Origin: Acanthochromis polyacanthus | Lineage: Eukaryota > Chordata > Actinopteri > Pomacentridae | Assembly (NCBI RefSeq): GCF_021347895.1 | Contig: NC_067120.1 | Span: 12,509,361-12,573,360, forward strand | Length of the DNA: 64,000 nucleotides | Direction: 5' to 3' | Shown: positions 1 through 43,006 of the stretch, piece by piece | Layout of the letters: each line of letters opens with the position of its first letter | How positions within the stretch are numbered: position 1 is the stretch's first letter | Notes under the pieces: model-generated | What the model was told of the DNA's origin: nothing | The model's database searches: none | The model's input: only the letters and a program-made list of their open reading frames with translations | Position numbers and translations under genes: made by a program

Positions 1-7659
<7,659 letters not shown>

Positions 7660-9325
7660 GAGCAGCACTCGCATCCCAGCAGCCCTCCTTCCCGTCTACA
7701 CACCAATGACATGGGAAAACTCGAGCATTTCTCAGTGATAATAAGGAAAGATACACCGTTAATCAAAGCACCCGTTTCCTTGCTGTCTGCCGTCTCTCAT
7801 CACATGTATAGCACGTTCTGTAGCACCATTTAGCGTCTCCGTTTCACTTTTTATTTTAGGACCTATACGTTCTTTTGTTTTCGTGTTCCCAGCAGACAGC
7901 CACATGGTATTATTAGTAGATTTCCGAAGAACAAAAGAAAACCGCATTTTCTTCATTATTCACTCAGATGTTATGTCACTGCATAGTGGTGTAGTTTTTT
8001 ATTTAACTGAGAAGATTGAAATGTTTGTTTCTCAAGTTGAAGCTCTGGGACGATTTCAACTTGGCCATCTTCTACACGTTTCAAAACATTTTTGATTCTA
8101 TGAATTAGCTAAGAATATGAACACGCTTCCATCTTTGTTGTTTCAGTGGCCCAGTACCACTCTTTGTAGTCACTGAATTGGGAGGCCTATTTATCAATTG
8201 AACCATGAATTTACATGAAAAATATCATTCTCTGTAGTGATTTCATATATTTAATTAATATTTTAAGTACAAGGTACTTTGTCCGTATTGATTTATCTTG
8301 CATTATTGAAAATGTCAGTTATCTGATTGATCATTCAATTGGTATTTGATCTATTTTAAGAGAAAAAAAACAGCCCCATTGTTCCTGGAAAAAAATCCTT
8401 GTATGAAAACTATTTTGCTCAGTGAAAGAGACATTTTATAAGTTATTTTTGCATATTGTCCTGCATGGGAATATATTTTTATTATTGCCTCAATATGATT
8501 GTACATAAATATTTGTAGCTTGTGATTTCTTGTAGTCATGCATTGCTACAAACAGCGGACCTGACTGATCTCTGGCATGGGTGGACTCACAGTAAGACTT
8601 TGCTTTAATGACCCAAAACTTGGCCTGCTTAAGTATGAGCTTTTCTAACCCGGGTCAGCTAGTTCTTAAGTGTGACACACAGGATTACTGTACCAGCTAT
8701 TACAGTTACTTTATAATAGGGACATATGAGATACTTTATGTGTCGTCATAGTGGACTGAGTGAATTTAGACACCATGTGACTTCAGCGTGAAGGGTACTA
8801 CGACCAAGACTGTGCTTCATCCATTGACGGCATGTGGAGTGAAAACAAAAATGCAGGTCTTTTCACGTATTACCAACTGTTAATCATAGTACACTACGCT
8901 CCTTGTGGGTAAATGATGCACTTCCAGTTTACTGTGTTGATCGGTGTAAAGCTTTAGTTCTAGTGGTAATTTGCTTGTCCAATAAATACTGTATATTACA
9001 TGTACATTGCTACGATATAAGGCATGTGTAATATGCTCACTGTCCTCGGTCACCATCTTTGAAGCCACCATGTTAATCCTGCACTTACTTACAGTACATA
9101 AGTCTGAGTCACCATGTAATCTATTTAAAACAGTTACATGGTGCGACACTAAAATACTGTGTACTACGGTGCGTTAGGTAGTTGGTAGATCTGTATCAGT
9201 ACTTGCGATATTCTTAGTTGGTTTTCTGTTCTAAGTCTTACGTACATGTTTTTTCATGTAGCCTAATATTTGTTCTCCAATGACCATTGTTTTATCTGTG
9301 AAATTTTAATAAATTGCAACAGAGT
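7660..9325 (+). other. smad3: smad3 3' untranslated region with two candidate poly(A) signals
   Basis: AT-rich sequence after the TAG stop at 7657-7659, with no open frame resembling a protein. AATAAA hexamers lie at 8981-8986 and 9308-9313; the second is followed by a GT/T-rich stretch typical of a cleavage site. The most likely mRNA end is therefore about 9320-9330, with a shorter form near 9000 possible. Exact ends need transcript data. Confidence 0.6.
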
Positions 9326-10431
9326 AAAAGTACTTCTGACATTTCTTTTATATTAATATTTGCTATACACAGTAACTAAAAAAACAAACACGTATGCATG
9401 AATGCAATCTGATATTAGTGTCCTGTAATAAATGCTAGCATTGGGAAACCCCACATTCAGCTTTATAGATTGTAATCCATGGTGGTATCTTGTTGGTTCT
9501 TTTCTCAATCAGTTCATTGTTTGGTCTATAAAATATCAGAACACGTCATGATAAAGAAAATAAATTTAGATGTGTTTTGCAAAGCCCAAGATGCTGTACT
9601 GGTCAGTATATCATCACTAAGAAGTAAAGAAAATTGAAAGTATTTAAATATCAGAAGCTGGAATTTAAAAATACTGACTTTTCTCATTAAAAATTACCCA
9701 GATTAATTATCAAAACAACTGATTAAATCAATAGTTGACAACTAGTCAATAAAGTGTTATTCTGCTGTGGTGTACAGAAAATGGACAGAAATGCGAAAAC
9801 CCCTGAAATACAGCAGCACATCTGGACAACTCATTTTATTTGTTGCAGAGGTATTCCAGTGTAACAGGTATGTATTCCATTTTTTTGATCTGAATGAGTT
9901 GGCAGTATGCACCCACGTAATGTGACAGTGTTCACCATAACTTAGCCACACTTACTGAAGGGCAAAAAAAAAAATCACAAGTTTCATGTTGATTTATCTG
10001 AATACACATTAAATCTCTCACAACTCTTCTAAGGATAAGGCACATTATGTAGCTTTATCATATGTACCTATAGACAAATACATAAAATCAAAGCCCATGT
10101 CATTCATTGCATGTTTTTCCACCTGCACCACATCATGTGTTGAAGTTCACTCGGGGCTAAAGCATAGTGGGGGGCCCCCAGGGAAGTAGGCTGAGGTTAA
10201 GGGCCACTCTTCTATTCAGGATATCCATCTTTTTTTTTTTTTTAAATGGTACACCAATCATTTCATTCTAAGAAGTAAAAGTTTCTAAATATGACTATGC
10301 CTACAGTGCCATCTGCAAGCATCTCCACTTTCCAAGACCAAGCAGGACGTCAAAGGGCGCTGAATCTTGTGGGAGCCCCGGGAAAGACAGGAGGACCAGG
10401 AGAAAGGAGGATGAGTCACAGGTAGCTACCT
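9326..10431 (-). other. Convergent smad3/aagab tail region: short spacer, then probable aagab 3'UTR
   Basis: The two genes point at each other here. On the minus strand an AATAAA (TTTATT at 9835-9840 on the plus strand) lies about 0.6 kb past the aagab stop and is the best candidate for its poly(A) signal. That leaves about 0.5 kb between the two transcript ends. No coding potential was recognised. A poly(T) run sits near 10230-10244. Confidence 0.45.
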
Positions 10432-12545
10432 TTAGCTTTCCTCGCCCGATGATAACCCATCTATCTCATCATCATCACCACCAATGGCCATCCAAAACGC
10501 TTTAGCAACCTAGAAAGCACATGTACTGTAAACACTTTATACTCCATTTATATGAATAATTTACTGAGCTGGCTGAGGATTCCCAGTGGAACATGCCATG
10601 GCTCCAACAATTAGGTTTCAACAAAAACTAATGAAGCTGCTTACCTTTTCTGCATGAACTTTTCTCTGCTCGTGAGGTAACGAAGAAGCTTTGTCTGCAG
10701 ATTAAAAATAATCAAAATCATCTATCATGTTTTAAGTACCCAAACATTTACAGAGAAAGTTGAGCATTTCATTTTCATTCCACAGTTACCTTTCATCTCC
10801 TTTAATTTGGTGAAGAGACGCTCAAAGTTGTCCACATCTGCATCTCCTGCTGTAAGATTGGCAAGCTCCTGAATGTCTAAATCAGTCATAGCATCTGTAG
10901 GGATCAACACAAAATGTAAGTTATTGTGCCAGCAGCAGAAAAAAATTGCAGGAGAGTCAACAAAAAAGGCTAAATCAGAAGATGTTCACTTACCTACTAC
11001 TGTGTCCTCCTGTGTGCCTGCATTTGGACTACTTTGTGTATTGTTGGCCTCCTCATTAACAAGTGTGCCCTCTTCTGGCGAGCTGGAAGACTGACACAGA
11101 AAAGCAGCTGGGGTTACCACTAAAACTGATTCACAATCCCATTTAAATGATAATGGATGGACAGACATGAGAAAGCAAGACAGAATACATAAAAAACATA
11201 TCGGCAGATGTAAACACAAATCCAATTAATGTGAAAATTAAAAGGGTTACAATAAAAATTCCACTGACTGGAGGATCTTGGCAACTGCGTGGGTTGTTAT
11301 GTCTGGAGGCCACTAAGCTGCTCATCAGACCAAATCCCTGATTGTGCCCTATTAGACAGAGATATAAACTATCAGTGGACACAAACACACACAAAGATAA
11401 ATTAAAAGCACAACAGATAACTCCACTGGTCATGTTGTCTTACCATCCTTCATCTCCACACTGGTCCACACGTTAGCATTGAGAGCCTGGACAATTCTCT
11501 TTATTCCTGTAGACTCTGGAAAGTCGTCTGATGAAAAAGCAACAAAAGAATTAAAATATAACTGTTGTACAGTGTGGCTGTAATTTCTGCTGCCTGTAAG
11601 ACTCACCATCCTCATCTGGCAGCTCCTGTGGATTGAGCTCCACAAGCTCAAATGCATGAGCCAAACACCACTGTTGTGCTTCATGTCTGGTGACCCCTAG
11701 AACACCCATTTAATGGCATGAGAAAATGCATCACAGTGTCTTCTGCAGACTGACAGACTCCACAGAGAGTTGGAGAACTCACCACTTTCACAGACTCTGT
11801 CGCACACCAGAATGAGCACCTCTGGAGCAAGATCCTCTACCACTGATATCCACGGTTGTAGCTTTTCCAGGCCATCTTTCTGCAAACACCATGCACACAT
11901 AGTAAATGCTACAAGCGCATCACAGACTATACTGTTCAGCGTTTCCAAATACACCGAGTTCTTAGGTCACATACCACTGTGCTGTCAAAATAGGCAATGA
12001 AAGCCTGCATGGACTGAGCAATCTCTGATGACATTTGAAAAGTGCTGGGTACAACGCATAGCCTGACATCTGCTGTGTAGTATTTGTTGTTGATGGTCCA
12101 AGGATACCACACTACGGTTTCCTCTCGCTTGGTCGGCTCGGGCAAAGTCTGAGTACTGAGGATCTCTGAGGCAAAAACACATTCATTACTTATCACACAA
12201 AGAAAGGCATTACGTTAGGCTAACATGCTCAACTTGCTTTCACTTTGGCCACGCTCGCTGTAAAACTAGCATGCACATATCGTTTAAGTAAAGCACTTAA
12301 CTAGCTTGACAACCTTTCGAAATGGGCTATTAACGTACGTTGCTAACAGGTAGGCTCTAATAAACGTCACTTGCTTTGCTAAGAGCAAGTTAGCTTTGAT
12401 TAGCGTTAGCCTGCTTGCTAATTCATGCACGCAATGCTGTGCTAAACTTACGTTTTACCAGCTCTTCTTCTTTAAACCCACTGTCACAGCTAGTTACAAG
12501 CACACACGGAATGTTGATCTCTGTGCTGTCTTCTGTCGCTGACAT
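10432..12545 (-). CDS. aagab: aagab, alpha- and gamma-adaptin-binding protein (p34), complete
   Basis: Cytosolic chaperone that binds the gamma (AP-1) and alpha (AP-2) adaptin subunits and promotes assembly of clathrin adaptor complexes. Loss of one human copy causes punctate palmoplantar keratoderma. Exons, 5' to 3' on the minus strand: 12545-12452, 12165-11975, 11879-11783, 11696-11607, 11527-11444, 11348-11269, 11090-10994, 10894-10790, 10694-10645, 10509-10432. They total 966 nt, 321 aa (human 315). All phases fit. Family signatures: PCVLVTSC in the N-terminal small-GTPase-like fold, [59 protein letters not shown], and the helical C-terminal end [43 protein letters not shown] and [13 protein letters not shown]. 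The ATG at 12543-12545 is chosen because the protein then begins a few residues before the family's PCxLVTSC. The gene shares a head-to-head promoter with iqch. The tract between 11269 and 10994 is Ser/Asn-rich and poorly conserved. Confidence 0.95.
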
Positions 12546-12852
12546 TTTTGTGATTTTTAGGGACAGCTACAGTGGCTGATAGCTTAGCTTGCTGTTAGCC
12601 AACTTTGATAACCTTTCAACTCTGATGGAGTCGGTAGTTTCCGGTGCACGCTGGGTCCGGTTACCCTAGACTTCACAGCCTGTGTTAAAAAGTCGATATT
12701 ATTCGGTAATTAGGTCAGTTCTTATAGTAAAGATGTAGTACTATGAACTAAATTTTTTGTAGTTTATTTTACTGGAGAAATTCCTGTTCAAAACGAACGA
12801 ATACGAGGAATAAATTAGCACTCAATTTTGCCTCTCAGGCATAACAGCACAA

Positions 12853-12870
12853 CCAATGACGTATATATAA
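12853..12870 (+). promoter_or_regulatory. CCAAT box / CRE-like half-site / TATA-like cluster
   Basis: CCAAT (12853-12857) overlaps TGACGTA (12857-12863), which runs into TATATATAA (12863-12870). The order and spacing suit a regulated core promoter firing towards iqch, though it is about 340 bp from the iqch ATG. CRE-like sites are common in germ-cell promoters. This is a motif match only. Confidence 0.3.
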
Positions 12871-13070
12871 TTGAGCACAACCCTCCTCGGCAAAAGCAAA
12901 AACGAAACCAGAGAATTTATAATGTATGTTTTTATGTGGTTAAAGTGAGGTCATGCTTAATTCAATTTAACCTGCCATGTGTAAAACTGACTTGTGTTTT
13001 TTTCGGAGACGGAGTGAAAAGACTGCCTGACAGTCAACCTCTGGGCTAATTTACACCTATCAGCTCCCTC

Positions 13071-13084
13071 GTCGTCATGGTAAC
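13071..13084 (+). promoter_or_regulatory. iqch: RFX X-box, about 130 bp upstream of the iqch start codon
   Basis: GTCGTCATGGTAAC fits the X-box consensus RYYNYY-N(1-3)-RRNRAC at every defined position and is close to the high-affinity GTTGCCATGGTAAC form. RFX factors drive ciliary and flagellar genes through sites usually within a few hundred bp of the start. IQCH is a testis-enriched, flagellum-type protein, so the place and function agree. Binding itself is inferred. Confidence 0.55.
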
Positions 13085-13211
13085 ACTTACAGTTTCATGT
13101 ATGTTCATTGGTGACGAGCTAACTTTCGTGAAAACAGTACTTAACCTAACTATTACAAATCGTAGTTGTGATATCATGTGATAAATTATATTAATAAAAC
13201 CTGTAGTAAAC

Positions 13212-37850
<24,639 letters not shown>

Positions 37851-40800
37851 ACCAAAAAGTACCACTTTTAACATTCTCTTTTCTTTAAGAGAATGTTGTC
37901 TGCCAAGCTGCTGTATTTTATGTTTCCCCGGTGATCTTCTGGAGATATTGATGACCCGAGTCACCGGTTCCCTTGTCTGACCGCACGGGTTTATTTGTGT
38001 TTAATTATTAAAGATTTAAAGTTGCACTGGAGGAGTCAGTTATGCATGTCATTACACTGACATACAATACTCAGTGTTTATTCGGACAGCTAACTTTCAA
38101 TTAACGTTTAATGGAAAGTTTAGGATTTCTCCAAGAATAGACTGCTGAAGTCAGTGAATTTAAGTCAGTTTTTACACTCGGTTTATTGTAAAAGTTTATT
38201 TTTGCAAGAAACATTAAAAAATGACTGGTAAGAAATTATTTTATGGTTATATTTTTTTCTACTTGTATTCAAACCTGTGATGGTATACAGATCAACTTTT
38301 GGAAAGTGTGATGCAAAAAGGACAAAGCCTTAATTTAATTTATTACAAGTTCCATAATTTATTTGATGCTGCCACATCTCATTGCTTCATTTTGCATGAC
38401 AAATACCGGAATCTAAATAGCTCCAGCTCATTTATTTAAAGTTAAATTAGTGGTCACCCTCCACGCAACAGATAGTCAATAGTGTTAGAGAAAACCCAGT
38501 GACAAGACAGGTCTGATAAAAAAGGTTTTAATTACCAAAGTGTGGCCTTTGTAGAGAGACATCTGCATCCCTTCCTTCAGGCCTTCTATGGCCTTTGATT
38601 TCTGGTAATGTGCTTTGCTGACAGGGCACGCTTACCCCTGCTGCACAGTCCTGCTCCCTCTGAGAGGCAGGTTGACAAACTGCCATATTGATTTCTCCCC
38701 TCAGCATCTCCTACTAATAGCATTTATCAGCGACCTCAATTTTCAGGCCTTTGCCTCTTCATTTTTGGCAACAATGAAACCGCACGAATAATTTCTTGTT
38801 GTACATGGAAATCAATGCACCTTTTGACCTTCTTTGCACTTGAAGGCTATGATGTCCGCCTGCGTGCAGTTCCAAATGTACACCGCCTTTCTCTGTGTCC
38901 TGTTTTGTTAACTTGACCAACCTTAGCGAGAATATTTAGTAATTTAGACGTCTAAACATGGTAGCACCACCACCAAGAAAGAGAAACTGCTTTGAATTTC
39001 TGAAATGAGTGCTAATTCCTGAATCTAATATTTAGGAGATATTTACAGTCCCTAACTGTACAGTAATTCCCACAGCACCTCAAAAAGGACCACTAGCTTA
39101 AATATTGTTATTGTAAGCAATGTAACCTCTGTTGTGTGCAAACCGTCTAAACCTCATGCAGAATTCATGTCCAAAATCCTCTTAAACAGCATGATGACAC
39201 CACAGTATCTCTTTAATCATACTAATTGCCTTGAACAGGGAACATTTAGACACACTTATGGAAATCTGATCTGTAGTATCAGGCTGCACTTAAATCCCCC
39301 TCCTTTCATTTCCAGCCTTTCATCAGGACTGAAAGTGTGCATGGGGAATGCTCAGGCAACCATGTCTTAATTACTCATTGACCCTTTGACCCCGGAGCTG
39401 CATTGATACTGCTGTACCGCCAGACACAATTGCAAGGGGTTGCGACTGACTACAGCTTTGTGTGCGGCTATTACAGGATGATGTGAGTCAGTGAAATCTA
39501 AACTGCGGAGCATGTGAGTACATTGTATTTGTTTTCAGGGCTTCACCTTTGAGTCACTCTAAACTGCAGGGGAGGGCACCCCTTCAGCTCGGCCAGAGGC
39601 TCAGCGTTACCTATCGAACCTTCGTCACCACCGCGGCAGGTCTAGGGTATCTAGACTGCAAATGGACTCGTGTAAATTAACAAAATGTGCCTACATTTGT
39701 TGCGAGATTGATGCCTTTTAATAGCCTTGGTAGTCTAGTCCTGTATTGAAGTGTCTAAATTACCCACCACACATCTAATGTGGTAATGAACAAAGAATTA
39801 ATGCCTGTTTGGCAAGTTTAATTGCATGCTGGAGCTGGTAATAAGTTTTGTCAAGGTGAAATCTTTAAATACTTGTACTGTTTAGAATTTAGGTAAGTAA
39901 AGTAAAACAAGTGCTGAAATTGAGTGTGGTGTTGCTGTAAATTGTTAATGTTCAACAGTGAAATTGCTAATCAACTTGCAGGGACTTGTAATTATTTTCT
40001 AATTAGCTGATAAGTTCTCAGTTTCTTTGGCGTTTAAAAAAGAAAATGGAACAAACCACGTTCATCTCCTTGAAATGGTTGATGCGGCCTCTCCGTATAA
40101 ATCAATTATTTAGCAGGAAAGTCACACCAGTTTTTCCTCTGTCATACAGATATATGGCTTGGCAGAAACAATTATTGTGTGAACAACCCCTGCAGCTAAT
40201 GCTGGTGAGGTTATCATTATTAAGCCTCTGGATCGGCCACCAGCTCCGTCTCTTTGCTTGCTCCACGAGCAGCGGGGGTACCTGAGCCATCACTCAGATC
40301 ACTTTTAAGGATCGCACTGGAATTCCATCTTGGCGGTGGATCGTCAGTAAACGTCACAATATTTACTGTCAAATGGCTCTTTTTGAATTATAATGTGACA
40401 CCCGAAACATAAAACTCATTACGTTTCATGTAGAAACCTCTCCCTTTGTAGACGTGCACACTTTGATCTGCTTGTAAAGAGTTAGAGTACAGAAATATGT
40501 TTTTTTTAATCATGTAAAGCTGTTTCTGTAGTTAATAAATGCTGACCTCTTGTCATTGATGCTTGAAACACTACCTTTGCCTATTCTTTTGGCAAGTGGA
40601 TAGCCATTAAAAATCTATTAGGGTGTATTTCTTCACCCAAGGGACAACAAGGGGCACCATAACTCTTTTTTTTTTTTTTTACATCCCCCTTGTATACGTG
40701 AGTGTAGGGGGAAGGGGAGCATTGAAAGACTATGCCCTCTGTGCCAGTGTTGCCAAAGCTACTGTCAGTGGGTGGCTGGAACGTCTGTCAGTCATCTGTT

Positions 40801-42246
40801 GTGGCTTTCGTGGTTCAAGACCACTTCCAGCTGTCATTAAGACTAAGCTGCAGATTAAAAATAAATAAGAAAAGACTAAATAAGACAGTTTTATCCAGAT
40901 CACTTAAACTTCACATTGAAAAGATGATTTACAAACAGATAATTCTCTGTTCATAAAGTGGATATAAATTTCTAGTTGTACTTATTATCTATCATTGTCT
41001 TTGGATATTTTGTGTTCAGTTGTTGCCCTTGAGCTTGTGCACTCGTCTTTATGCCCAAGCTCCTGTTTTTTTTCTTCTTCTTCCAGTTCAAGTTGATTAT
41101 TATTTTGCTTTTCTTTCTTGTCGATGATGTGGTATCACATTCACTTCATTCATACTTAATGCTTACTCTGTTGACATTAAGAGAGAAATGGATTTTAATA
41201 GTTTTTCCACGACTTATCGAGAGAGTGAAATGAACTATCCATTTTTATTATATATTATGCAGTATTTAAAGTTTCAGCTCATTAAAAAACAGACGCCCTC
41301 CGCACCCCCCAGGCTGTCTTTTACCCCCCACCAGCATGCAGTCAGGCTCCTCTAGCCACAGGCTCTGCTTGATCTGTTTTTCCTAAGTCAAAATTGAAAT
41401 ACTTGGAAATATTTATTTATTTGTTTATGCGTCTATATCTCACCAAAGAGTAGCATAATGTCTTTGTAGCTTAAACAAGCGGCATCGGTGGATCAGAAAA
41501 AGGGGACAGGGAATGGTTTTGTTTGACTGATATAATTTGCTTTGTCGCATATATGTTTTTATCATTCAGTTTCCGACAAAATATCACGCATAAAGAAATA
41601 CTGCATGTGCCTCAGTTTTGCATCAGGACAGGCCCCTCTTGTGTTGTTCGGTCGCCCTGCTTCCTACTTGCACAATAAGCAGCAACCTCCACAGCAGCGC
41701 CGTGCTAGATTGGGGATTTACATTAAATACACTGATACCGGTGCTGCATACAAACACAGAAATGGAATAAATCAATTTTGTTCTCAGAAATGTTTCACAT
41801 ACTTTTTGATGCAGTGTGATCTCCAATCTTTCTGCAAATGAGCTGCAGTGCCTTGTAATGGTTTCTGCTTCTCGTGGGAGACCGGTGTCTCAGAAAAGCT
41901 GCTGATTGAGGGAGAAATGTAATACAGGTGTAAAGCAGACTTGATAGGGGTCTTACACGAGGGTTATGCATTTTAGCAGTGATATACATACTGTTACATA
42001 TTTATCAAAGAATATGGAATTTGCTGGGTTGACTCTTTCTGGCCTGCAGAGATTTGCAGGTTTCTGCTGGAGTGCTGTTAATTCTGTTGGAGAGGGTGGC
42101 TATTATGTTGAATTAATAGGAATTAAGGGTTTAAATTGGTTAAGTAAGCACTTCATTAATCGTGAGTGGGTTGCTGCGTGTGAGAGGTTTATATGTGGTG
42201 CAGACTGCTGGTGCTTAGAGGAGGGAAAACGAGGGAGTTCTGCATT
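37851..42246. other. Coding-free region right of c15orf61, first part
   Basis: After the short 3'UTR (to about 38030) no exon was recognised on either strand. Open frames are short and unlike any family. Two complex, non-repetitive blocks, about 38510-39000 and 40010-40370, look like candidate regulatory elements, with AATTA cores, a TTTGATTT phrase and AGATCACTTTTAAG. A T-run lies at 40668-40681. I looked for MAP2K5 PB1 and kinase motifs and saw none. Confidence 0.5.
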
Positions 42247-42260
42247 AAGAAAGTTGGTTG

Positions 42261-42992
42261 AAATGGGAACTTGAAATGAACATAATAATCAAAGATGAAG
42301 ACTGGGAGCAAACAATGCGGGAGGGACATAAAATAACCACTAGCCCAACACTGAGGGAATTTGAATGGAAAACTAAAATTAGATTTTTTAGAACCCCCTT
42401 TGTCACATCCAAATTTGATAAAACCTCAGATAAATGTTGGAGGGGATGTGGTTGTGTGGGAGACCATACTCATATATTTTGGGATTGTTCTAAGTTAAGA
42501 AAATACTGGAAAGATATTCAGGGCGAAATTGAAAAATGTTTAGATGTCAAAATTTCACTAGAACCAAGTTTTGTGATTTTAGGAATTTTCCCAACTAATT
42601 TTATACCAAATTGTAATAGAACTTTATTAAAAACATTACTTTTGATTGCAAAGAAAATGATTATGGTCTCCTGGCTCAATCCATAGCCCCCCACTATTAC
42701 ACAATGGAAAAACAAGTTAAAAGAGGTGTATCATATGGAGCAGATAACCGCAAGATTACAAATGAAAAGTGACATATTTAAAGATAAATGGGCTTTAATA
42801 CATAAATATATCTTCAACTGAATGGTATCTATTTGGAAAAAAAGTGTATGTTATCTTGTAATGTCAAAAACTGTATGGTCCTGAAACAAGGAGTACTATA
42901 GCTAATTTGCCGCACTGCTGTACTAGTTTGTTGTATTTGTATGATGGAGCTTGCACTGCAGAATTGAAATAAAGAATAAGTTAAAAAAAAAA
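42261..42992 (+). mobile_element. 5'-truncated L1-like LINE with 14-bp target-site duplication
   Basis: The element starts at 42261 and ends in a poly(A) tail; AAGAAAGTTGGTTG occurs at 42247-42260 and again at 42993-43006. The reading frame (from about 42264) gives the C-terminal end of an L1-type ORF2 protein, with the cysteine/histidine knuckle CWRGCGCVGDHTHIFWDC after the missing reverse transcriptase domain. A TAG at 42684-42686 interrupts the frame, which otherwise runs on to a TGA at 42819-42821. An AATAAA precedes the tail (42969-42974). At 732 bp this is a dead copy, and the intact duplications suggest a fairly recent insertion. Confidence 0.92.
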
Positions 42993-43006
42993 AAGAAAGT
43001 TGGTTG

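Larger units (their letters stand above)
12546..13211. promoter_or_regulatory. Head-to-head aagab/iqch promoter region
   Basis: Only 666 bp separate the two start codons, which point away from each other, so both promoters must lie here or in the first exons and introns. The aagab side (12600-12670) has CpG-containing sequence around 'tttccggtgcacgctgggtccgg'-like DNA (positions 12639-12661) and no TATA box. The iqch side has an X-box at 13071-13084 and a CCAAT/CRE-like/TATA-like cluster at 12853-12870. Transcription start sites cannot be fixed from sequence alone. Confidence 0.6.

Noticed and set aside
41966..42274. 102-codon frame just before the LINE, as a 5' extension of the element
   Set aside because: The 14-bp target duplication puts the LINE edge at 42261, and the upstream translation has no reverse-transcriptase features.
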